From Synechococcus sp. PCC 7502 (lineage in GTDB: Bacteria > Cyanobacteriota > Cyanobacteriia > Pseudanabaenales > Pseudanabaenaceae), in NCBI RefSeq assembly GCF_000317085.1, contig NC_019702.1, forward strand, positions 588,394-652,393: 64,000 nt of DNA, in the 5' to 3' direction. Both the position numbers and the translations under genes were made by a program. The stretch's first letter is position 1. The number at the start of each line of letters is the position of its first letter. Shown one piece after another: positions 57,467-64,000 of this stretch. The notes beneath the pieces are model-generated. The model ran no database searches. It was not told where the DNA came from and worked only from the letters and a program-made list of their open reading frames with translations.

Positions 57467-58759
57467 TTATAGAACTAAGGATTGAGCATCGGTTTCCAGT
57501 AATTTAGCAAGGTCTTGTAAAAACTTGGCGGCATCAGCACCATAGATAATGCGGTGATCGGCAGTCAGGTTAACTTGCATTTGATTGCGCACTGCGATCG
57601 CTCCGTCTTTGGTAGCAACCACTTGGGGATGAGATGCACCGATAGCTAAGATCGCACCTGTATTTGGTGGCAAGATAGCATCAAATCGATCTACTCCAAA
57701 CATACCTAAATTGGAAATAGTGAAAGTTCCCGAATTATATTCTTCTGGTTGCAGTTGTTTGGCTCTTGCCCTTTCCACAAGGGATTTCCAGTGACGGGAT
57801 AGGCTGTAAATATCACTTTCGTTTGCCTTAGGTAGCACGGGTGTAATTAAACCACCATCTTCCATGGCTACGGCGATCGCCACATTAATATCGGATTTAT
57901 AAACGATACCCTGATCACTAAAACTAGCATTAACTATGGGATGCCTTTGGAGGGTCACTGCTACCGCCTTTGCTAACAGAGCTGTTATGGTTACACCTTT
58001 AGATTTAATCTGCTTGTAAAGTTCATCTAAACCAGTGGTGGTGATGGTATAGCCCACATGAAAAGTCGGAACACTTAAACTGGCATTCATGTTACGCACT
58101 ACAGCATTTTGCAGAGTTGTGAGGGGTTTAGTAGTTCCCAGTTGAGGCGTATAGGTGACTTTGGGAGTGGTGGAAACTGGGGCAGAGGGAATTGACGCAG
58201 CGATCGGTTCAGGTGCCTTTACTGATACTTTAGCAGGGGTGGCTTGAACTGGAACTTGCAACAGGGCAGTAACATCTTGCTCAGTAATTCTGCCATTGGG
58301 TCCAGAACCGTTAATTTTAGCTAGGTCTAGGTTATTTTCTTTAGCAATGCGTTTTGCTCTAGGAGTGGCAATTAGACGATCGCTTTTGGCTATAGCTGGG
58401 GTTTCAACCTTAGTAACCACTACTTCAGGAATAGCTGTGCCAGTACTAGTGCCGTTAGTAGAAGCCGCAACTGGCTCAGAGGTTTGGCTTAGTTTGGACT
58501 TAATATCAGCAATTTCGGCAACTGTTTCTGCCACATAGCCTAGGGTACTACCTACGGGTGCAGTTTCTCCCGCAGGTACGGCGATCGCCCCTAAATAGCC
58601 TTCATAGAAGCTTTCCACATCCATATCTGCCTTATCAGATTCCACAACTAAGACGGTTTCACCCTTTTCTACTTTGTCGCCAATGGATTTAACCCAAGCC
58701 GTGATTTTACCCTCGGTCATCGTGGAACTTAAAGCGGGCATGAAAATTTCGTAGATCAT
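57467..58759 (-). CDS. pdhC: Pyruvate dehydrogenase E2 (dihydrolipoamide acetyltransferase)
   Basis: This 430-residue E2 has one lipoyl domain (about 1-80, lipoylated Lys in VVESDKADMDVESF), an Ala/Pro-rich linker and an E1/E3-binding domain (about 133-167, ATPRAKRIAKENNLDLAKIN). The catalytic domain (about 205-430) has NLTADHRIIYGADAAKFLQD carrying the active His and Asp. A second Ala/Thr/Pro linker follows the peripheral subunit-binding domain. It makes acetyl-CoA from pyruvate-derived acetyl units. The linker and single lipoyl domain are typical of cyanobacteria. No E1 or E3 genes are adjacent. Confidence 0.93.
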   Translation of the reverse strand: MIYEIFMPALSSTMTEGKITAWVKSIGDKVEKGETVLVVESDKADMDVESFYEGYLGAIAVPAGETAPVGSTLGYVAETVAEIADIKSKLSQTSEPVAASTNGTSTGTAIPEVVVTKVETPAIAKSDRLIATPRAKRIAKENNLDLAKINGSGPNGRITEQDVTALLQVPVQATPAKVSVKAPEPIAASIPSAPVSTTPKVTYTPQLGTTKPLTTLQNAVVRNMNASLSVPTFHVGYTITTTGLDELYKQIKSKGVTITALLAKAVAVTLQRHPIVNASFSDQGIVYKSDINVAIAVAMEDGGLITPVLPKANESDIYSLSRHWKSLVERARAKQLQPEEYNSGTFTISNLGMFGVDRFDAILPPNTGAILAIGASHPQVVATKDGAIAVRNQMQVNLTADHRIIYGADAAKFLQDLAKLLETDAQSLVL

Positions 58760-58841
58760 GGAAAACTTGCTATGTATTTGATGTAACTAGTTAATTTTAC
58801 ATACCTAAGCAAGGATTAAAACATGGAATTGATCGAGAATT

Positions 58842-59075
58842 TTAGATTTGCATTTCCTTTGGTACTGATGTCCATAGTCTGTGGGTGTTTGGTTCTTCCA
58901 CTACCATCGATATTAATCCCATATCAAGGTCTCGGCGGCAAGCAGGTACTAGTTTTTGGACTTCACCTGCAAGATTTGTCGGGAGAAATGCCTTTCCTAA
59001 ATAGCTGATCGCCTGCATTTTCTGCCCTAAAACTGATATTTCAATATTGTTTGTATCTGATAACTTCACAATCAT
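58842..59075 (-). CDS. Small protein of unknown function
   Basis: From ATG 59075 this gives a 77-residue soluble protein (MIVKLSDTNNIEISVLGQKM), ending EPNTHRLWTSVPKEMQI. The composition is protein-like and hydrophobic residues alternate as in small beta folds. A TTG at 59093 is also in frame. I cannot name it. The opposite strand also has an open frame here, but its composition looks less natural. It lies between the E2 gene and the FAD oxidoreductase, all on the minus strand. Confidence 0.55.
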   Translation of the reverse strand: MIVKLSDTNNIEISVLGQKMQAISYLGKAFLPTNLAGEVQKLVPACRRDLDMGLISMVVEEPNTHRLWTSVPKEMQI

Positions 59076-59285
59076 TGGTTTAAATATTTCCAATATTCAG
59101 GTAAATAATTACCCTCTTACTATCTCGGAATTATTGGTTCTGTTCTGTGAGCGATCGCTAATGGTATTTGTAATTCCTATGTCAATAATCTGTGCGGAGA
59201 ATCACACAGTAATCATAAAGTTAGAAATTATCCAAGAGTCATATTGGTCTCTATAAATTTCAGCGTTTGGTTGATCTGATGTTGA

Positions 59286-60977
59286 TTATTTCAACGTTTT
59301 TAGGGTTTTTTCCAAGAAAAAGACGGAATTAAAGCTTTCCGTGGGACGACCGTAAATTATAGGGGTATAACCTAAAGCCCGCCGCACTTCTCGATTTTTA
59401 ATACTGTGTAGAGAACGATTTTCGGTAATTGCCTTGGCTATGGCGATCGCCAATCCTTCACCTACAGATACATTAAATTCCACAATCCTCCCCGCCGCCG
59501 TTCCTAGTCCCCCAAATCCAGAGGTTGGACCTAAAACCGCTAAATTTTGACGCTCTTGGGGCAGAGTATGGCGAAATCCATAGTTAAATGTGGGCATATT
59601 TAATAGGTCTAAGTTTTTTACCCCTTCACTAGTTGCCCTTGCTCTTAATCCCTTAATCCCTCCGCGCACATCTAAGTGATAAGTAAATGTACCTAAAGCC
59701 TCATCGGCTGGTATGCCCCCCTCGGTCATCACCGTGGCAGATAGCTCCTCAATCGGATTAGCAATTTGGGCTGTAGTGCGGATATATAACTCTTTCATAA
59801 TTTCCACCTTAGTAGCCCCAAGACTGAGATAAAATCGCTTGACTTTCTCAGCAAATGCCTGCATATAAGGCTCAGGTTTGGCACCACTATTACTCAATTT
59901 GAGGGCTGTTTCGGCAGTGGTATAAAACAACATAGCGTTGTAACTAAGTCGGTCATCTAAAACCGCAATATTGGCACGATCCAGAATTCCTTCTGGGTTT
60001 TGGATACTGAGATTATTTTGTCCATGAAAGGCTGTTGTAAATGCCAGCGATCGCACATCCGCAGAATCATTAGTACCTTGATAAAGAGTTCTGGGATTAC
60101 CTTCACTGGTGAGTAGAGTCACTAAAATTGCTTTTTCCTGTTTGGGATTATTGCCACTAGCTACTTTTAACCATGTCTGTGCCTCTTGATCCCGTGTATC
60201 TAAGAAGCGACGAATTAGTTTTAATTCAATTCTGCGGAGTTGTTTAATAGTTAAGCCATAGGTTTCAAATGCTAATCCTATCCCTAAGCTACTATCGGGC
60301 AGTCCCAAAGCACCAAACCCCGTCAACATTTTTACACCCGCCATTTCTGCAAATTTACCGCCTTGACTCGCATCAATAAATTGTTGGGCTGTGTATTGTT
60401 GAATAGTATCCTTTGGAGGATCAGAGGAGACAGTGACCGTAAAACTACATACAGAGTTTCCCGCCGACAATACCGACTTCAGTTTTACGTTACCAATTAC
60501 ATCAATTTTGGCTTGGGCAAGAACCTGCTTAAACGCTGCTGCTGCTTTAAATCGATCAAGGGCAATGGTTTCTGTTTTAGTTATGTCTAAAAACTCTTGA
60601 TATAGTCTGCTAGTGGGTGCGAATTTCCCCAACCTAGAGCGCATATCCCGAGGAATTTGATTACGATCCAGATATGCTAATCCCCCTCGGACTAAATGTC
60701 CACCAATGCCATGCTTAATATTTCCCTCAGTAATTAACCCAACTTTTGCAGATTGGTTACGTTGCTTTAGTTCCCGTTGTACTTGGATGGCAGTCATGAC
60801 CCCGGGGACTTCATCACCAAATACGATTACGTCATAGCTCTTAGCCTTAGGATCAATGTTAGGACAAGTAATTGCGGCTAGGACTGGATTACCAGAAAAC
60901 TGAGCGATCAGAACACTGAGAAGGAGGATATGTCTACGGATTTTCATATTGTGGCTTAATTCTGAGCGATCGCCCAT
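59286..60977 (-). CDS. Exported FAD-dependent oxidoreductase-like protein
   Basis: This protein of about 550 residues has a signal peptide (KIRRHILLLSVLIAQFSGNP, ending VLAA) and a Rossmann start (YDVIVFGDEVPGVMTAIQVQ) in which the usual GxGxxG is altered to GDEVPG. The pattern LGPTSGFGGLGTAAGRIVEF near the end is typical of the FAD-dependent oxidoreductase family. It is exported to the periplasm or lumen. Substrate is unknown. Two starts are possible: ATG 60977 with an AAGGAGAG site upstream, and ATG 60947, which gives a cleaner signal peptide. Confidence 0.72.
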   Translation of the reverse strand: MGDRSELSHNMKIRRHILLLSVLIAQFSGNPVLAAITCPNIDPKAKSYDVIVFGDEVPGVMTAIQVQRELKQRNQSAKVGLITEGNIKHGIGGHLVRGGLAYLDRNQIPRDMRSRLGKFAPTSRLYQEFLDITKTETIALDRFKAAAAFKQVLAQAKIDVIGNVKLKSVLSAGNSVCSFTVTVSSDPPKDTIQQYTAQQFIDASQGGKFAEMAGVKMLTGFGALGLPDSSLGIGLAFETYGLTIKQLRRIELKLIRRFLDTRDQEAQTWLKVASGNNPKQEKAILVTLLTSEGNPRTLYQGTNDSADVRSLAFTTAFHGQNNLSIQNPEGILDRANIAVLDDRLSYNAMLFYTTAETALKLSNSGAKPEPYMQAFAEKVKRFYLSLGATKVEIMKELYIRTTAQIANPIEELSATVMTEGGIPADEALGTFTYHLDVRGGIKGLRARATSEGVKNLDLLNMPTFNYGFRHTLPQERQNLAVLGPTSGFGGLGTAAGRIVEFNVSVGEGLAIAIAKAITENRSLHSIKNREVRRALGYTPIIYGRPTESFNSVFFLEKTLKTLK

Positions 60978-61257
60978 TGTCGTAACGCTCTCCTTAAATC
61001 CGTAGGGACTCTAACTGTTACTTTAACCCATGACGAATAATCCACTGTAGGTATAGATAATAGATAAGTTATAGATAATATAGAAATATCGACTAAGCCA
61101 ACGGGGAATCGGTGATTAACTCAAAGCAAGCTCCTATTAAGCTCTGCAACTTTAACATTAATTTCAATTGGAATTCAAGGGCTTACCTTTTTGATGGCTC
61201 TGCCAAAATGAGGCTTTGGGGTAAGTATCTTTGTCAAGATGTCTTAAAGTTTGTTTT
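60978..61257. other. Spacer with three TAGATAA copies; no gene seen
   Basis: These 280 bases separate the FAD oxidoreductase from the chorismate enzyme. TAGATAA occurs at 61054, 61061 and 61072. An open frame entering from 61112 continues antisense into the downstream gene and has no recognisable protein features, so I do not call it. The promoter of the oxidoreductase should lie here. Confidence 0.4.
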
Positions 61258-62601
61258 TTATGACTGTCTCTTAGTAAGAACCGAAAAAGCTGCCTTTGCC
61301 TTTTGTAAAGATTCTAGCCATTCCGTTTCTGCCATACTATCAGCAACAATTCCTGCTCCCACTTGTCCCCACAGGCGATTATTGCACTTGAGTAAAGTCC
61401 GAATTAAGATATTCAAGTCCAAATTACCTCGACTATCTATGTAGCCACAGGAACCATAGAAAAGACTACGACGCACGGGTTCTAGACTCTCAATTATTTC
61501 CATACATCGTACTTTGGGACAGCCTGTAATTGTGCCACCGGGGAATACTGCCCGAATTAAATCAACATTATTAAAATTAGGACTAAGTGTGCCGATGACA
61601 TTACTAACTAAGTGCATAACATGACTATAGTTTTCGATCGCTAGCAATTCATTAACCTGCACCGTACCCCAATTAGAAACTCTACCTAAATCATTACGTT
61701 CCAAATCTACCAGCATGATATGTTCTGCCTGCTCTTTGGTTGATGCCATTAGTTCTTGGGCATAGAGGCGATCCAATTCAGGGGTGACTCCACGGGGACG
61801 GGTACCAGCAATCGGTCGAGATTCAATGCGATCGCCTTGTAAACTCACTAATCTTTCAGGAGAAACACTAATTACTTCTCCCCAGGGGCTGCGCCAATAA
61901 CTAGCAAAGGGGGAAGGATTAAGTTGGTGTAATTGCTTATATATATCCCAACCATCGGTAGTAGTATCAAAGAAAAATCGTAAAGATAAATTTGCCTGAA
62001 AAATATCACCTGCTTGGATGTGCTGCTGTGCCTGTTCTACCATCGCTATATAGTCGCTTTGATCCGTACAGAACTGAATAGATGATTGAATAGATGAGGC
62101 TGTAGAAACCAGATTTTTATTAGATATTTGATAATTAGATAGGCGATCGCCCATTGCCTCTAAATCACCTTTAGAATCTGCCCCTAGCCACACCGCATTA
62201 GTTAAATGATCGATTACGGCAAAATTACCAGGTTGGTACCAAAAAGCCACAGGAAACGGTAGAGTATCTGCTCTGAGATGAGGTAATTTCTCAATTTCCC
62301 ATGCTAAGTCGTAGCCAAGCCAGCCTAAATAACCGCCGATAAAAGGTAAATCATCGGGATTACTTGAGTATGTACTCTCTGTTTGTATTTCCTGTTGTAT
62401 TTTCTCTACGCAACTGAGAATTTTACCCAAGGGTGGAGTCCAGATGCTTTGTGGTTTTGCCCCTAGGATGGAATAGCGAGACGTTTTAGATAGAACCTGT
62501 GATGGGCTTTCTAGCAGGGTTGTAACTGATTCATGAGCAAATAATGCTTGCCATACGTCAGAACCAGTGAGCTTGGATATTTGCTTTTGCCAATAGATCA
62601 A
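61258..62601 (-). CDS. Chorismate-utilising synthase component I (PabB/TrpE family)
   Basis: This 447-residue chorismate-binding enzyme has LLESPSQVLSKTSRYSILGA at the N-terminus and SVSPERLVSLQGDRIESRPI. PIAGTRPRG follows, then EHIMLVDLERNDLGRVSNWG, and AVFPGGTITGCPKVRCMEII, the conserved catalytic core. It makes aminodeoxychorismate (folate) or anthranilate (tryptophan). The length and PIAGTRPRG fit the PabB-like group better, but TrpE cannot be excluded by eye. The start at 62601 is TTG. No glutamine amidotransferase partner is adjacent. The antitoxin-like gene ends 20 bases upstream. Confidence 0.88.
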   Translation of the reverse strand: MIYWQKQISKLTGSDVWQALFAHESVTTLLESPSQVLSKTSRYSILGAKPQSIWTPPLGKILSCVEKIQQEIQTESTYSSNPDDLPFIGGYLGWLGYDLAWEIEKLPHLRADTLPFPVAFWYQPGNFAVIDHLTNAVWLGADSKGDLEAMGDRLSNYQISNKNLVSTASSIQSSIQFCTDQSDYIAMVEQAQQHIQAGDIFQANLSLRFFFDTTTDGWDIYKQLHQLNPSPFASYWRSPWGEVISVSPERLVSLQGDRIESRPIAGTRPRGVTPELDRLYAQELMASTKEQAEHIMLVDLERNDLGRVSNWGTVQVNELLAIENYSHVMHLVSNVIGTLSPNFNNVDLIRAVFPGGTITGCPKVRCMEIIESLEPVRRSLFYGSCGYIDSRGNLDLNILIRTLLKCNNRLWGQVGAGIVADSMAETEWLESLQKAKAAFSVLTKRQS

Positions 62602-62621
62602 TGTATCAAGTACCTGCTTAT

Positions 62622-62852
62622 TTAGTCCTCTAAAAAATGGAGAGCTTCGGTGCGCTCATGGGTAGGACTTTGCTTTCCTTTGTCCATAGCTTTATTTAAG
62701 TAATAACTTAAGTAATAGTCCTTGATCGCATTACTGACCTTATCTAGATCGGCATTTTCGTTGGGTAAAAGTTGTCGCCAAAGCTCTATAGGTATTGCTA
62801 CCGCAGTTAGTTTGCCTTCACTATGAGTTAAATATTCCAAATCTGTAATCAT
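62622..62852 (-). CDS. Small antitoxin-like protein, no toxin adjacent
   Basis: This 76-residue protein starts MITDLEYLTHSEGKLTAVAI and continues PIELWRQLLP. It resembles short cyanobacterial antitoxins that pair with a small toxin. Its C-terminal half is acidic and helical (HERTEALHFLED). The downstream gene is the chorismate enzyme, 20 bases away, and no toxin gene flanks it. It is either an orphan antitoxin or an unrelated small regulator. Confidence 0.55.
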   Translation of the reverse strand: MITDLEYLTHSEGKLTAVAIPIELWRQLLPNENADLDKVSNAIKDYYLSYYLNKAMDKGKQSPTHERTEALHFLED

Positions 62853-62889
62853 AATTTTAATAGTTTATTTGACAGTTAAATTTGACAGT

Positions 62890-63276
62890 TTAAATTAGTG
62901 AGAAAATTCCTGAAAAAAAACGCATGGATTGATTAAATAAATTTTCAAAGCGATCGCTCCAAGTCGCAATAGGTTTCTGTGGTTGCCATTTTGCCAAGAT
63001 TTCATAACCGAGGGGGGTTAGGCGAAAGCTATCCGTAATACCTTGACCATCGACTTCTCGCCGTAATACACCCACATCAATTAGCCACAGCAGGGAATTT
63101 TCTACGGTAATTAAATTAGCAAATTTGGTTAGGTAGCCATTTTTTAAGCCTTCTTCGGCAGCGATCGCTTTTAATGACACCCCTTGATTGGATAAATCAC
63201 TTAATAGTTTTAGGGTAAATGGCGAAGACACTATAGCTTTTTCTGCCCTGACGATACTAGCTGGGGAATACTTCAT
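62890..63276 (-). CDS. Winged-helix-like conserved cyanobacterial protein
   Basis: From ATG 63276 this is a 128-residue protein: MKYSPASIVRAEKAIVSSPF, then LLSDLSNQGVSLKAIAAEEG, NSLLWLIDVGVLRREVDGQG and ITDSFRLTPLGYEILAKWQ. The pattern helix-turn-helix followed by a wing (LRREVDGQGITDSFRLTPLG) suggests DNA binding. Similar short proteins are conserved in cyanobacteria (I recall the Npun_F0494 family), but the function is unknown. The frame is open to an ATG at 63336, which adds a non-conserved N-terminus. Confidence 0.62.
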   Translation of the reverse strand: MKYSPASIVRAEKAIVSSPFTLKLLSDLSNQGVSLKAIAAEEGLKNGYLTKFANLITVENSLLWLIDVGVLRREVDGQGITDSFRLTPLGYEILAKWQPQKPIATWSDRFENLFNQSMRFFSGIFSLI

Positions 63277-63365
63277 TACAAATTGTTGGTTATTAATGCT
63301 AATTATCCCAGATTTTCTTGAATTTCTGAGAAGCAACTAATGCTAAACTCAAGTTCTATCCATCG

Positions 63366-63450
63366 GGAGAGGTGGCAGAGTGGTTGAATGCGGCAGTCTC
63401 GAAAACTGTTATGGTGAAAGCTATCGAGGGTTCAAATCCCTCCCTCTCCG
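63366..63450 (+). tRNA. tRNA-Ser (anticodon CGA)
   Basis: The acceptor stem GGAGAGG (63366-63372) pairs with CCTCTCC (63443-63449), with discriminator G. The D-arm is GGCAGAGTGGTTGAATGC-like and the anticodon loop CTCGAAA gives CGA (63400-63402). A long variable arm (about 63409-63425) marks a class II tRNA, and the T-loop is GGTTCAAATCC. It reads UCG serine codons. The CCA end is not encoded. A short T-run follows. Confidence 0.95.
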
Positions 63451-63495
63451 TTTTTACTTTTTATTATTGCGCCTTGTAGCATCATCCTCATCATC

Positions 63496-64000
63496 ATGAT
63501 CTCCGATTTCGTCGCATCTTCCGAGCAAACTTCTCAACAACTGTCTCAACAACCGTCTCAACAAGAAGTACAAGAGCTTTTTAATCAAATTGCCCCCATG
63601 TATGACCGCCTCAATGACTGGTTGAGTTTAGGGCAGCATCGAGTTTGGAAGAAAATGGCGATCGCTTGGACAAATCCCAAAGCAGGAGATACATACCTAG
63701 ACCTTTGTTGTGGTAGTGGGGATGTGGCAATGATGTTGGCACGCAAAATAGCCAATAAAAATCACACTGGACAGGTATTTGGGGTGGACTTTTCCGAATC
63801 TCAACTAGCGATCGCCTGCCACCGTACCCAATCTTTACCCCATCTGCAACCCTACTTAACTTGGCAACAGGGAGATGCTTTACATTTAGAATTTCCAGAT
63901 CAGACCTTTGATGGTGCTACCCTATCCTATGGCTTACGCAATGTCCTTGATATTCCCAAATGTTTAGCTGAATTATATCGAGTTCTTAAGCCTAAGGCTG
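63496..64000 (+). CDS. menG: UbiE/MenG-type methyltransferase, N-terminal part (runs off window)
   Basis: The ATG at 63496 opens a frame to the window end (168 codons). After a Gln/Ser-rich N-terminus it reads EVQELFNQIAPMYDRLNDWL, the SAM motif YLDLCCGSGDVAMMLARKI, GVDFSESQLAIACHR, and GATLSYGLRNVLDIPKCL. These identify the UbiE family; in cyanobacteria the member is MenG, the last methylation of phylloquinone for photosystem I. A second quinone methyltransferase cannot be ruled out. The tRNA-Ser gene ends 45 bases upstream. Confidence 0.9.
   Translation, partial: MISDFVASSEQTSQQLSQQPSQQEVQELFNQIAPMYDRLNDWLSLGQHRVWKKMAIAWTNPKAGDTYLDLCCGSGDVAMMLARKIANKNHTGQVFGVDFSESQLAIACHRTQSLPHLQPYLTWQQGDALHLEFPDQTFDGATLSYGLRNVLDIPKCLAELYRVLKPKA

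Noticed and set aside
58823-59008. 61-codon plus-strand frame opposite the small unknown gene
   Set aside because: It is on the opposite strand to a more protein-like frame. Its hydrophobic composition looks like an antisense shadow, although it does start with ATG.
61112-61444. 110-codon plus-strand frame between the oxidoreductase and the chorismate enzyme
   Set aside because: More than half runs antisense through the conserved 3' end of the chorismate enzyme, it has no clear ribosome site, and the product has no recognisable features.
63366-63450. tRNA-Ser as an integration site
   Set aside because: No integrase and no repeat of the tRNA 3' end was seen nearby; the flanking genes look native.

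Overview
The window comes from a cyanobacterium that uses beta-carboxysomes. The decisive evidence is a ccmK2-ccmK1-ccmL-ccmM-ccmN operon, a ferredoxin-type glutamate synthase, a Ycf20 homologue, a menG/ubiE-type quinone methyltransferase, and many copies of the HIP1 octamer GCGATCGC inside and between genes. The codon use and AT-rich spacers look uniform, and I see no transposase, integrase, phage gene or CRISPR array. It reads as core chromosome, most like a small unicellular or short-filament form such as Synechococcus/Pseudanabaena relatives; that placement is inference.

Layout. 1-6.5 kb: truncated cdsA, a membrane-anchored J-domain protein, phoU, a pilin-like protein next to an LpxB-like glycosyltransferase, a vapBC toxin-antitoxin pair, an MnmC-type methyltransferase and a double-UspA protein. 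6.5-8.8 kb: an ABC-F ATPase and secG. 8.8-14.6 kb: the type IV pilus assembly genes pilM-N-O-Q (minus strand) and the prepilin peptidase pilD. 14.7-20.7 kb: a Ser/Thr kinase, the site-2 protease rseP, a Uma2 nuclease-fold protein and a copper P-type ATPase. 21.2-25 kb: the ccm operon, followed by miaA. 26-30.4 kb: pilB-pilT-pilC on the minus strand, in which pilT is broken. 30.5-32.3 kb: murQ and rpiA. 32.5-42.5 kb: a block of large signalling or nucleic-acid proteins (SNF2 helicase, HTH-NACHT NTPase, PP2C phosphatase fused to 14 WD40 repeats). 42.5-48.6 kb: ssb, two small cyanobacterial proteins, a TPR protein, a DUF3685-like protein, a Na+/H+ antiporter and ycf20. 48.7-54 kb: glsF and a TetR regulator. 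54.2-57.3 kb: an HTH-REC-PAS-adenylate cyclase, a STAS protein and a GNAT acetyltransferase. 57.4-64 kb: pyruvate dehydrogenase E2, a small unknown protein, an exported FAD oxidoreductase, a chorismate-utilising synthase, an orphan antitoxin-like protein, a winged-helix-like protein, tRNA-Ser(CGA) and the start of menG.

How the genes work together. PilM/N/O/Q (inner-membrane alignment complex and outer-membrane secretin), PilD (pilin processing), PilB (extension ATPase) and PilC (platform) form nearly a full type IV pilus machine; only the retraction ATPase PilT is lost here. The ccm genes form the shell (K2, K1, L) and the core scaffold (M, N) of the carboxysome. The NACHT protein, PP2C-WD40 phosphatase, STAS protein and adenylate cyclase are regulatory proteins; the NACHT protein and the cyclase share the same N-terminal DNA-binding-like domain.

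Most notable observations. (1) pilT is split by what appears to be a net 32-nt deletion that removes the Walker B region. (2) ccmM carries four RbcS-like repeats, two of them an exact 300-bp-period duplication whose differences are almost all silent. (3) A PP2C phosphatase is fused to two predicted seven-bladed WD40 propellers beside an HTH-NACHT protein. (4) The same HTH module occurs on two unrelated signalling proteins. (5) Several unexplained palindromes and direct repeats lie in intergenic regions. I did not find a clearly new multi-gene system.
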